Assembly (NCBI GenBank): GCA_023431345.1
Contig: JAEYWK010000121.1
Coordinates: 1 to 48,795 of the forward strand
From: Pseudomonadota bacterium
Lineage (GTDB): Bacteria; Myxococcota_A; Polyangia; Polyangiales; Polyangiaceae
DNA length: 48,795 bases
Reading direction: 5' to 3'
In this document: positions 17,534-25,641 of the stretch, piece by piece
Position numbering within the stretch: the first letter of the stretch is position 1
How the letters are laid out: the number at the start of each line of letters is the position of its first letter
Notes under the pieces: generated by a model
Seen by the model: only the letters and a program-made list of their open reading frames with translations
Told to the model about the DNA's origin: nothing
Databases searched by the model: none
Position numbers and translations under genes: made by a program

Positions 17534-18871
17534 TCAATTTCCGGTGCAATCGTCGTCGCTCTCGCACTCGGGCGCGTTGCAGTTGCCGCCTGCGCAGGCG
17601 AACGTGCAGATCGAGCCCGCCTCGCATCGGGCCTTGGGGCAAACGGAGCCGCCGCCTTGGCACGTGAAGTGGCAGGTCGAATCTTTCCGGCAGGTGACGG
17701 CGAGGCCAGAGCAGCTGCCCGAATCGCTGCAATCGAAGTCGCAGGTGCTACCGGCTCCGCACTCCGCCGTGCCGCTGCAGGTGCTGCCTCCTCCCACGCA
17801 GGAGAAGTCGCACGCGGCGCCGGGCTGGCACCGGATGTTCTTGCAGTTGCCCGCGGTGCCGCAGACGAAGCTGCACTGGGCGCCCGCCTTGCAAAGCGTA
17901 CCGTCGCAGCTGCTACCGCCGCCCGAGCAGTCGAGCTTGCACGTCGAGGTGGCGTCGCAGACGACGTTCGTGCAGCGCGCGCTGGCACTGCAGTCGATGT
18001 CGCAGGTGGCGTCGTGGTTGCATCGCACGCCATCGCAGCTGCTGCCGCCGCCGGCGCAGTCGATGTCGCACGTCGTACCGATTTTGCACTCGCTGCCGCT
18101 ACACGCGCTGCCGCTGCAGCTTTCGCCGTCGAGGCAGCGGGGCGCCCCCTTGCTGCAGCCGCCACACAGCGTGGTGTCGTAGCGGCACTCGTCGGTGCAT
18201 GGCAGCTCCTGATCGGCGTTTTCTTCGATCCCTTCGTCGGCGCAGGTGCGAGGGGTCGCCGGATCAGCGGTGTCGCAGGCTTCGCCGTCTTCGCGCACGC
18301 CGTTGCCACAGACGGAGCAGGTGGACGTGTCCCAGCCGTCGCAGCTGGCTTTGCAGGAGGCCTTGCCGCCGCTGAACTCGCCTGCTTTGCTCAGCTCGGC
18401 GCAGTCCTTCTGCTCGTCAATCTCGCAGACCTCGCAGGGGTCGAGCTGGCCGTTGTCGCAAACGGGCGGGCCTTGGTCGACGCAGTCTTTCACGCCGCCC
18501 TTGGCTTCGCACACGAAGCAGGAGCCCTCGACCTGCTTGCAGTCGGCGGTGACCTGGCACCTGTCGGTGGGAGCGGGGCCGGAGCCGCCGTCGCCGGCCG
18601 CGCTGGCTTCGCCGCCTTCGGCTGCCGAGCTGTCTCCGCCGCTGTCTGCGCTTCCGCCGCTCGTCACGGCGGACCCGCCGCTACCCCCGACTGACCCCGG
18701 CTTGCCGGCGCTGCCGGCGCTGGGCCTGCCACCGGCGCTTGTGCCAGCTGCGCCACCATCTTCGAGCTCCCGCGGGCTCTCCGCCGAGGCGCAGCCGCTC
18801 GGGCCGAGCGCCGCGAGCGCAAGGCACGTCAAGCTGCCCGCCAGCGCGGCGGTCAAAGATAAGCGCGTCAT
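17534..18871 (-). CDS. Cysteine-rich repeat lipoprotein (period-2 solenoid)
   Basis: This 445-residue secreted protein has a signal peptide ending in a lipobox-like LGPSGC. A 70-residue Gly/Ser/Ala linker (GGSGGSAVTSGGSADSGG and similar) follows. The middle part is Cys-rich with a CGNGVREDGEACD module known from myxobacterial surface proteins. From about residue 255 there are eight tandem units of 20-23 residues with the pattern C-x5-C-x3-C-x5/6-C. The units alternate between a GGGS form (GGGSSC) and a shorter form (SASARC, TAGNC, SDSGSC), so the true period is two units. I infer a disulfide-stabilised solenoid at the cell surface. The start at 18871 is chosen because it gives a standard signal peptide. 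The function is unknown. Confidence 0.82.
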   Translation of the reverse strand: MTRLSLTAALAGSLTCLALAALGPSGCASAESPRELEDGGAAGTSAGGRPSAGSAGKPGSVGGSGGSAVTSGGSADSGGDSSAAEGGEASAAGDGGSGPAPTDRCQVTADCKQVEGSCFVCEAKGGVKDCVDQGPPVCDNGQLDPCEVCEIDEQKDCAELSKAGEFSGGKASCKASCDGWDTSTCSVCGNGVREDGEACDTADPATPRTCADEGIEENADQELPCTDECRYDTTLCGGCSKGAPRCLDGESCSGSACSGSECKIGTTCDIDCAGGGSSCDGVRCNHDATCDIDCSASARCTNVVCDATSTCKLDCSGGGSSCDGTLCKAGAQCSFVCGTAGNCKNIRCQPGAACDFSCVGGGSTCSGTAECGAGSTCDFDCSDSGSCSGLAVTCRKDSTCHFTCQGGGSVCPKARCEAGSICTFACAGGNCNAPECESDDDCTGN

Positions 18872-19034
18872 CGCTGCAATGAACCCACAAGCGGCGAGCG
18901 CACGCAACCTGCGGGCGCGGCGCGCGGCCCTGCCTCGCTGCGCCGCCCAGCCGCCTCAGCTTCGAAATGGCAAACGGGCACGAGCCGTGGGGACCCGCGC
19001 CCGTCCGGGCTCGACGTGGCGATGGCTCTCAGAC

Positions 19035-20009
19035 TCAGTGTGCCTTGCGGTCGTGCGGGCTGCCCGCGGATTTCTTCACTCCGAGCGCGATCTGTCCTTC
19101 GGAGGCGCGCACTTCTTCTTCCGTCTCGATGATCTCGTCTTCACCGACCATGTCCCCTTCTTCGCCGCTGGTCGACGCAGGGGGCGCGCCTTCGGCTTCC
19201 TTCTTCTCGGGGGCAGGGCGGATGCTCATGCTCCATTCGGTGTCGTTCTCGACCGGCTTGCTCTCGACCGGCTTGCTCTCGACCGGCTTGTTCTCGACGT
19301 CTTTCTTCGGAGCGTAGTCGTGCGCCTCGGCGATCAGCGGCACGACCACCTTCTCCCAGAGGTAGTCGAGCGGCACGTGTGAAACGAGGCTGCTCGGCGG
19401 CGCCGCGCGGAGCAGATCCTCCTCCGTGAACTTGTCGCTCTTCTTCAGCGCCGTTTCGATGATTTGTCCGAGTAGCTCCGAAGGTAGCCAGCCTGCCAAG
19501 CGCACCACACCGAGCGCGGACACGATCTCCTCGTGGGAGACGAGCAAGTTTTGGACCGCGCGATCGATGATGAACGCCACGTATCTTTCGGCGCGAGCGT
19601 GCGCCACGGAGTCGTTGCTGGACACTTTCCACGGCTCGCCCTCGATGTCGAAGGCCCACAGCTCGTGGCGATTCAAGTAGCGCTGACGATCGTCAGGCTG
19701 GAACAGCCGCACGATGTCCTTCGGCGTCGTGACGCCTTCGTCGAGAGCGATCTGCAGCGTCTCGCCCGAGTTTTCCGGCGACAGCTTGTTGGCGACGCGC
19801 TCGTGAACCCCCGTCAGCTCACTGATGATACGCGCGCGCTCCATGGGACGCGAGGCGAGCGAAACCATGATCTTGCTGCACGTGAACCTGCGCAAGAAGT
19901 CCTCTGGTGTGCGTTCGCCGACTCGCAGGCAATACTCCGTCACTTCGGAGTGGAAAGCTTCACGACCCTTACCGAGGCTCGAAACGAACGTGTCCGAATC
20001 TGCAACCAT
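19035..20009 (-). CDS. Conserved hypothetical protein with acidic C-terminal tail
   Basis: This 324-residue protein I do not recognise is mostly helical, with no signal peptide or membrane segment. Residues 1-215 are well folded by composition (VTEYCLRVGERTPEDFLRRF, ELWAFDIEGEPWKV, RAVQNLLVSHEEIVSALG, LWEKVVVPLIAEAHDYAP). Residues about 235-324 are a disordered acidic tail that starts with a three-fold VESKP repeat. An ATG at 20009 preceded by AGGAG fixes the start, although the frame stays open for 495 bp upstream. A 163-bp gap separates it from the Cys-rich lipoprotein downstream on the same strand. It may be a cytoplasmic scaffold or regulator; this is a guess from shape only. Confidence 0.75.
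   Translation of the reverse strand: MVADSDTFVSSLGKGREAFHSEVTEYCLRVGERTPEDFLRRFTCSKIMVSLASRPMERARIISELTGVHERVANKLSPENSGETLQIALDEGVTTPKDIVRLFQPDDRQRYLNRHELWAFDIEGEPWKVSSNDSVAHARAERYVAFIIDRAVQNLLVSHEEIVSALGVVRLAGWLPSELLGQIIETALKKSDKFTEEDLLRAAPPSSLVSHVPLDYLWEKVVVPLIAEAHDYAPKKDVENKPVESKPVESKPVENDTEWSMSIRPAPEKKEAEGAPPASTSGEEGDMVGEDEIIETEEEVRASEGQIALGVKKSAGSPHDRKAH
19246..19290 (-). repeat. Three 15-bp in-frame repeats (VESKP)
   Basis: Three adjacent copies of tctcgaccggcttgc lie in the tail of the 324-residue hypothetical protein and encode VENKP-VESKP-VESKP on the minus strand. Such Pro/Lys/Glu spacers are usually flexible linkers that vary in copy number. Confidence 0.85.
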
Positions 20010-20624
20010 GACGACTCCTAGCTCACGCGCGAAATGAAGGACGTACGGACCCAACACTTTACGCTGGTCAAGCCTCGAACGGGTGGCCTGTTTGTCGCGG
20101 CGCGCGCGGGCATCGCTCGTCGCGGAGCGCGGCTCTGACGGTCGGGTAAGGTCAGTCTTGGTAGGCTTCCGACCTCCGCGCAGCTCGGGAGCGCAGGCTC
20201 GCTGGAGCTGAGCTGCGCTTCGAACGCAGTGAGCGATGCTGCGCTCTAGGGTTACGCGCGCGTCGCCGCGTCGAAGCGCGCGACGCGAACGTCGCGCGAC
20301 AGCTCGCGCGCGTCGCCGCAGCCTGCGCCGAGACGTCGCTTCACCGACGACGACGCGCCGGGTCTTGCGCTTGCTCGCACCTCGCTGTCGCTCGAGCCTT
20401 CCCAGGTGAGAGGAGCTGCGAGGCCGCGCTCGCCGCGATGGGCATCCAAGCGCGCTGAGCCAGCTCAGGCGCTGAGCCGGCAGCTTCGAGTATCGAATAA
20501 TCATGATGATTAATTGCTGGCGCTGGTTTCACCCCGAAACCGGAGCGGTGCCCCGACATCGGCCCGCTGCCCACGCGCGGCGGGCCCGCGAAGGTCCAGC
20601 GCGCTGGCTATAGTTCCGCGAAGC
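20010..20624. other. 615-bp intergenic region
   Basis: This stretch lies between the divergent hypothetical protein and the reductase gene, so it should hold both promoters. It has several imperfect GC-rich repeats based on cgcgcgtcgccgc (about 20257 and 20307). A sharply AT-rich patch with a perfect 15-bp palindrome lies at 20498-20512. I see no convincing coding frame or structured RNA. Confidence 0.5.
20498..20512. promoter_or_regulatory. Perfect 15-bp palindrome, candidate operator
   Basis: The sequence taatcatgatgatta is a perfect inverted repeat of 7 bases around a central g. It lies in the only AT-rich island of this intergenic region, 113 bp before the DprE2-like reductase gene. Dyad symmetry of this size fits binding of a dimeric repressor. 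The cognate regulator is not evident nearby. Confidence 0.45.
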
Positions 20625-21371
20625 ATGAGTCAGCGCGTCTTGATTTTGGGAGCCACGTCCGCGATCGCCGCCGAGGTGGCATCGCTCTACGCGGCGCGCG
20701 GCGCGCGTCTGCACCTCGTGGGCAGGAGCCACGACAAGATGCAGGCGCTGCTGGCGCGACTCGGGCGCGCCGATCACATCACGCACCAGCTGGCGGACTT
20801 CACGCAGCTCGAGGGTGCGGAAGGTATCGTCGCGTCGTCGTTCGAAGCGCTCGGCGGTGTCGACGTCGCGCTGATCGCGCACGGCGATTTGGGCGATCAA
20901 CTCGAGAGTGAGCAAAGCGCTTCGGCGGCTGCTGCGACGTTGTCCGCGAATTTCGTGAGCGCCGTCGCGCTGCTCGTGCCGCTCGCGAATCGCTTGGAGC
21001 GAGCGAAGGGCGGCGTCATCGGCGTGATCACGTCGGTGGCGGGGGAGCGGGGGCGTCCGCGTAATTACACGTATGGCGCCGCGAAGGCGGGCTTGAACAT
21101 TTACTTACAGGGACTTCGTTCGCGCCTCTTCGCTGCGAACGTGCGCGTCGTCACGCTCAAGCTGGGCCCGGTGGATACGCCGATGACCGTGGGTCACGCG
21201 AAGAACGCGCTCTTCGCCCAACCCGCGCGGGTCGCGGCGAGCATCGTCCGCGCGCTCGAAGGACACGCCTCCGAGGCCTACGTGCCCTGGTTTTGGGCTG
21301 TGATCATGCCGATCGTGCGCAATACGCCGGAGCGGCTCTTCCAGCTCCTGCCGTTCCTCTCCGGACGCTGA
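20625..21371 (+). CDS. Short-chain dehydrogenase/reductase, DprE2-like
   Basis: This 248-residue classical-type SDR has an unusual nucleotide motif, LILGATSAIAAEVA, in place of TGxxxGxG. It also has the catalytic YxxxK (Tyr150, Lys154 in TYGAAKAG) with a serine upstream (ITSVAGERGRPRN). The sequence SVAGERGRPRNYTYGAAKAG and the C-terminal VIMPIVRNTPERLFQLLPF closely recall DprE2, the reductase that with DprE1 epimerises decaprenylphosphoryl-ribose in mycobacteria. No DprE1 partner lies nearby, so the substrate here is open; keto-sugar lipids are one possibility. A hydrophobic C-terminal helix suggests membrane association. The ATG at 20625 is chosen because upstream residues do not fit an SDR. 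Confidence 0.88.
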   Translation: MSQRVLILGATSAIAAEVASLYAARGARLHLVGRSHDKMQALLARLGRADHITHQLADFTQLEGAEGIVASSFEALGGVDVALIAHGDLGDQLESEQSASAAAATLSANFVSAVALLVPLANRLERAKGGVIGVITSVAGERGRPRNYTYGAAKAGLNIYLQGLRSRLFAANVRVVTLKLGPVDTPMTVGHAKNALFAQPARVAASIVRALEGHASEAYVPWFWAVIMPIVRNTPERLFQLLPFLSGR

Positions 21372-21611
21372 GCTCGGTGCTAGCTCGTGAATATCGTTGC
21401 CCCAGCAAACCGTTTGTCGGTCGCGGCGTTTCGCTGAGAGTGGATTCGCGCCCGCTCCGCGCCGGAGCACGTGGCGGTGTCGTTTGTCACATCGAGCCGA
21501 TCAAAAACGGCACGGTTGGGAAAGACGGTCGACTCCCCGAGCTGAGCTGCGGAAAAGCATCGTACCAGGTGGTTCTCGAGCGATCTCGTGTTAGGACGGG
21601 CGCTCTGGGGT

Positions 21612-21634
21612 GAGCCGCGTGACTGACGCGGCTC
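21612..21634 (+). other. Perfect hairpin in the leader of the Gly-rich lipoprotein
   Basis: gagccgcgt and acgcggctc form a perfect 9-bp stem around a 5-base loop, 36 bp before the lipoprotein ATG. A short gtttcc follows, so it could be a weak terminator for the upstream reductase gene. It could also be a stabilising or regulatory 5' leader structure. The remainder of 21372-21670 shows no coding signal. Confidence 0.55.
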
Positions 21635-21670
21635 CGGCGGTTTCCGCGTCACGTAACAACTCGATGGGAG

Positions 21671-22087
21671 ATGAATGAGATGAACTTAGTAAGGTCCCTG
21701 CTTAGCGGTACTGGCATCGCGCTGATGGTTCTCAGCGTAGCTACCGGTGGCTGCAGCGACGACGACGATGGCGACCCCAAGCCGACTGCGGGCACGGGTG
21801 GCAAGGCTGGTAGCAACACCGGCGGCAACGGCGGCAGCAAGGCTGGCAACAACACCGGCGGCAGCAAGGCCGGCAGCGGTGGCAAGGGTGGCACGGGCGG
21901 GACGCCGTCTGCCGGCGGCGCCGGTGGCGAGGGCGGTTCTGACGTCGGCGGTGCTGGCGGTGCTGGCGGTGCCGACGTCGGTGGCGCCGGCGGTGAAGGC
22001 GGCGAGCTCATCGGTGGCGCTGGCGGTGCCGGCGGCGCCGGCGGCGCGGGCGGCGCGGGCGCCGGTGGTGAGGGTGGCGGCGGCTGA
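21671..22087 (+). CDS. Glycine-rich lipoprotein with no folded domain
   Basis: This 138-residue protein has a signal peptide and a lipobox ending in GGC (Cys28), followed by SDDDDGD. The remaining 105 or so residues are almost pure Gly with Ala, Ser, Asn, Lys and Glu in GGAGG/GGNGG/GGKAG repeats. The same kind of linker follows the lipid anchor in other lipoproteins of this window, but here no domain follows it. The gene is not obviously truncated, because a strong terminator stands 50 bp after its stop. A GGGAGA ribosome site precedes the ATG. The role could be a surface brush, spacer or matrix protein; that is inference only. Confidence 0.75.
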   Translation: MNEMNLVRSLLSGTGIALMVLSVATGGCSDDDDGDPKPTAGTGGKAGSNTGGNGGSKAGNNTGGSKAGSGGKGGTGGTPSAGGAGGEGGSDVGGAGGAGGADVGGAGGEGGELIGGAGGAGGAGGAGGAGAGGEGGGG

Positions 22088-22136
22088 GCTCGTCGGGGGC
22101 CTGACCTAGCAGGCCCGCGGAGTTGCTCGACGCAGT

Positions 22137-22176
22137 GATGCCGGCGGATCTCCGGATCCGTCGGCATCGCTCTTTT
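22137..22176 (+). terminator. Strong rho-independent terminator
   Basis: gatgccggcggatc and gatccgtcggcatc pair over 14 bases with one G-T wobble around a four-base loop. The stem is followed by gctctttt. It ends transcription of the Gly-rich lipoprotein gene ahead of the GH36 gene. Confidence 0.85.
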
Positions 22177-22246
22177 GTGGTGTCGGCGCGCGGCGCGATG
22201 ACGTTCCAAGAAGCTTCGCTGCTCGGCGCGGGGTTATGGATGCGGC

Positions 22247-24241
22247 GTGCGAGAAGCCTTCGATGGTTGCGCCTCCGAGTTGACCTTCGAGCCCGTCGAA
22301 GGCGCAGGCGCGCTCGTTCGCGCTCGCTGGGCTGAGAAGGCGGCGCGCGCACGGTTGCGACTCGGCCGGGTCCGCGGCGTGCAGCGGTGGCTGTCGTGCT
22401 TTCGGCCCGAGCCGTTCTGGATGGAGCCCCGCGTTGGGCGCCGCGTCGACGACGTGCCGCGCGGTACGCAGTTCCTGCTCGTCGAGCTCCACTCGGCGCG
22501 GCTGCTGCTGCTCGCGCCGCTCTGCGCGGCTCCATTCAAAGCGAGCTTGGAGGGTGACAGTGACGGCGCGCTGTGGCTCGTGCTCGACTCGGGGGACCCA
22601 GTCAGCACCGGACGCGAGTGCTTGGCGGCGTACGTCGCCGAAGGTGACGATCCGTACGCCCTTTGCCGCGACGGCGCGCGGGCGGTCGCGCGGGCCCTCG
22701 GTACCTTCTCGCTGCGACGTGACAAAGCGCGGCCAGCGTTCGCCGAGCTCTTCGGCTGGTGCACGTGGGACGCCTTCTACCAAGACGTCTCGGAAGCCAA
22801 GCTTCAGGCCGGGCTCTCGGCGCTGCGTGAAGGCGGCATCACGCCAGGCTTTTTGATCTTGGATGACGGCTGGCAGAGCGTCTCGAAGTCGGCCGAGGGC
22901 GCGCCGCGCTTGTCCGCGTTCGCGGCGAACGCCAAATTCCCGGGCGGCCTCGCGGGCTGCGTGGCGCGCGTGAAGCGTGAGCACGGCGTCCGCTACTTTC
23001 TCGTGTGGCACGCCATCCACGGCTACTGGGGCGGCGTCGACGCCTCGGCGCTCCCCGGCTACGGCGCCTCCGAGGTCGCGCGCCGCTACTCGCCGGAGGT
23101 GCTCGCTCACTTTCCGGCCGCTGATCGCGAGCACTGGGGGGCGAGCGTGGGGCGCCCCGCGCTCAGCGAGCTCGCGCGCTTCTACGACGACTATCACGCC
23201 CACATCGCGCAGGCGGGCGTGGACGGGGTCAAGGTCGACAACCAGGCGTCGGTCGAGGGGCTCGCGAGCGGGCAGGGTGGACGCGTTCAGGCCTCGCTCG
23301 CGACGCGAGCGGCGCTCGAGCGCAGCGTCGAGCGGCACTTCGGGCGTGAGCTGATCCACTGCATGTCCTGTTCGAGCGAGATGCTCTACGCCGATCGCTC
23401 GAGCGCGCTGACGCGCACCTCGACTGACTTCTGGCCCGACCGCCCGGAGACGCACGGCCGTCATGTGCACACCAACGCCGTGGTGGGCCTTTGGTTCGGC
23501 GAGATCGTGCATCCGGACTGGGACATGTTTCAATCGGCGCACGCCGCCGGCGCTTTTCACGCCGTAGCGCGGGCCGTCAGCGGCTCGGCGGTGTACGTGT
23601 CGGACAAGCCGGGGCAGCATGATTTCGCCTTGCTCGCGGAGCTCACGTGCTCCGACGGCCGGATACTCGCGGCGGAAGGCGTGGGCGTGCCCGCACGCGA
23701 TTCGCTGTTCGTCGATCCGGTGACTGACGGCAGCGTGTTCAAGGTGGTCAATCACAATCGCTACGGGGGCGTGATAGGTATCTTCAACGCGACGCTCGAG
23801 CAGCCGCTTGCTGGTCGAGTCCGGCCTAGCGACGTGCCCGCCCTGGACCCAGCGGATCACGAGCTCGCGCTGTATCTGAAGCGCTCCGATCGGCTGGTTC
23901 GTCTCGGGCGCACCGAAGCGATCGCGCTCGAGCTCGGGCCGCTCAGCGCCGAGATCGGAACCATCGCGCCGCTGCGAGGCGGGGTGGCCGTGCTCGGGCT
24001 AGCCGACAAGCTGAATGGCGGGGCGGCGCTGCGAGCGCTCGACGACGGCGGCGACTGGCTCGAGCTCGAGCTGTGCGAAGGCGGCCGCCTCCTGCTCTAC
24101 AGTGAGCACCCTCCGGGCGCCGTCTCCAGCGATGGCGTTGCCGTGCGCTTCGACTGGCTCGAGCACCGCCTCGAGATCGCCTTGCCCAAGGCCGGCGCGC
24201 AGCGCGTGCGCGTTGAATTCGCCAGCCGGCGGCGTCGATGA
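22247..24241 (+). CDS. Glycoside hydrolase GH36, raffinose synthase/Sip1-like
   Basis: This 664-residue cytoplasmic enzyme of the plant-type alpha-galactosidase/raffinose synthase branch of GH36 has the (beta/alpha)8 barrel signatures FGWCTWDAFYQDV and FLILDDGWQS. GVKVDNQ carries the nucleophile Asp331 and RTSTDFWP the likely acid/base Asp394. HANAV-type and WDMFQSAH motifs follow, and a beta-rich C-terminal domain ends the protein. Both catalytic acids are present, so it should be active on alpha-galactosides as a hydrolase or transferase. No signal peptide is seen. The GTG start follows a terminator by 70 bp, giving an independent transcript. The sequence type is more familiar from plants than from proteobacteria. 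Confidence 0.88.
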   Translation: MREAFDGCASELTFEPVEGAGALVRARWAEKAARARLRLGRVRGVQRWLSCFRPEPFWMEPRVGRRVDDVPRGTQFLLVELHSARLLLLAPLCAAPFKASLEGDSDGALWLVLDSGDPVSTGRECLAAYVAEGDDPYALCRDGARAVARALGTFSLRRDKARPAFAELFGWCTWDAFYQDVSEAKLQAGLSALREGGITPGFLILDDGWQSVSKSAEGAPRLSAFAANAKFPGGLAGCVARVKREHGVRYFLVWHAIHGYWGGVDASALPGYGASEVARRYSPEVLAHFPAADREHWGASVGRPALSELARFYDDYHAHIAQAGVDGVKVDNQASVEGLASGQGGRVQASLATRAALERSVERHFGRELIHCMSCSSEMLYADRSSALTRTSTDFWPDRPETHGRHVHTNAVVGLWFGEIVHPDWDMFQSAHAAGAFHAVARAVSGSAVYVSDKPGQHDFALLAELTCSDGRILAAEGVGVPARDSLFVDPVTDGSVFKVVNHNRYGGVIGIFNATLEQPLAGRVRPSDVPALDPADHELALYLKRSDRLVRLGRTEAIALELGPLSAEIGTIAPLRGGVAVLGLADKLNGGAALRALDDGGDWLELELCEGGRLLLYSEHPPGAVSSDGVAVRFDWLEHRLEIALPKAGAQRVRVEFASRRRR

Positions 24242-24289
24242 CGTGAGGGGCGGCTTCAGGCCAACGATTCGGAGCGAATCGAGCCTGGC

Positions 24290-25465
24290 TCAGGGGCAAG
24301 GCGCAAAGATGCTGGCGCGACGGAACGCTCGCTCTGGCTTGGCGAAGAAATAGCCCTGGAGCAGCTCCGCGCCGAGCCCCGCCAGGGTGTCGCGCTCGCG
24401 CGCTGTCTCCACCCCCTCGCATACGACGCGCATGCCCAGCTCTTGGGTACAGACTTGCACCATCGAGCGCACCAGGCTCGCCTTCGACACCGAGCCGTCG
24501 ATGTCGCGCACGAGCGACATGTCGAGCTTCACGATATCCGGCTCCAGCTGGCTGAAGCTCGAGAGCCCCGCGTAGCCGGCGCCCAGATCATCGACCGCGA
24601 TTTGAAAGCCGAGGCTGCGGAGGCGCGCGATGCGCTCCCGCAAATCATCGATGCGCTGCAGCGACGAGCGCTCCGTGACCTCGAGCACGACGCGATCGGC
24701 GTGCGCCGAGAGCGGCGCCTCGCTGGCGTAGAGGCTCTCGTGCGTCAGGTCGAGCGCGTGCAAATTGGTGAAGATGAGCGCGCCGGAGGGGGCTTCCGGG
24801 ATCGACTCGGAAACCACGCCGCGGATGCGCATGCCCAGCTCTTGCACGCGACCGAGGCGCTCCGCGGCGTCGAACAGCAATCCGGGATTGGACAGCGAAG
24901 CGTCCCCCGAGCGCACCAGCGCTTCGTAGCCGTACACGTGCTGATCGGGCCAGCGCACGATGGGCTGGTAGGCGATCCACAGCGAATCGAGCGCGCGATC
25001 GAAGGTGGTGTCGAGCTGTTCGAGCTCGCCGAGCAGCTCGCCCCCGGCCTCGCAAACTTCGAGGGCTTTGCGCTTGAGGAGGAGCAGGCGGTGGTGGGCC
25101 GCTGCCTCTTTCACGACTTTCACGAGCCGCGCGGTCTCGACCGGCTTCTGCAGATAACGGAATCCGCCGTACTCCATGGCCAAGATGGCCGACTCCAGCG
25201 TCGGCTGCCCGGTGACGATGATGACCGGTACGTCCAGATCCAGCTGACGTACGCGCTGCAGCAGCGCCATGCCATCGATGCCCGACATCACCAGATCGGT
25301 GACCACGGCGTCGAAGCGCCGGCCTCGGCGCAGCTGGCTCAGGGCCTCTTCGCCGCTCTTGACCGCCTCGACCTTGAGATCCGCCTTGCTGAGCACGCGG
25401 GCGAACACGGCGCGCACCGCGGGATCGTCATCAACGAGGAGGATTTCCGTTTCGCGTCTGGCCAT
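24290..25465 (-). CDS. Response regulator with EAL c-di-GMP phosphodiesterase domain
   Basis: This 391-residue two-domain protein begins with a receiver domain (residues 5-120) that has the acidic pocket VDDD and the phospho-acceptor Asp57 in VVTDLVMSG. The conserved Lys is in YLQKPVE. The EAL domain (about 160-385) keeps the signature and metal/substrate residues: YEALVR, FTNLHALDL, VLEVTER, VDDLGAGYAG, KLDMSL, CEGVET and LQGYFFAKP. It is therefore predicted to hydrolyse c-di-GMP to pGpG under control of phosphorylation, affecting motility or biofilm switching. No histidine kinase is adjacent, so it is an orphan regulator. It is convergent with the GH36 gene. Confidence 0.94.
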   Translation of the reverse strand: MARRETEILLVDDDPAVRAVFARVLSKADLKVEAVKSGEEALSQLRRGRRFDAVVTDLVMSGIDGMALLQRVRQLDLDVPVIIVTGQPTLESAILAMEYGGFRYLQKPVETARLVKVVKEAAAHHRLLLLKRKALEVCEAGGELLGELEQLDTTFDRALDSLWIAYQPIVRWPDQHVYGYEALVRSGDASLSNPGLLFDAAERLGRVQELGMRIRGVVSESIPEAPSGALIFTNLHALDLTHESLYASEAPLSAHADRVVLEVTERSSLQRIDDLRERIARLRSLGFQIAVDDLGAGYAGLSSFSQLEPDIVKLDMSLVRDIDGSVSKASLVRSMVQVCTQELGMRVVCEGVETARERDTLAGLGAELLQGYFFAKPERAFRRASIFAPCP

Positions 25466-25641
25466 GGCTCGGCTGGCACCCGCCCCAGCGGACCCATATT
25501 TTTACCTATCCTCTTTCGCTCCGCCTCACAAGCGCGGCTCGGCCTTGGGGCGAGCAGCCCCAATTCGAGCCAACACGATCAGATGGAATTCCCTGACGCG
25601 GTGCGCCTTTTTCGAGCAGCACGCGGTAACCCGAGCGCGGA

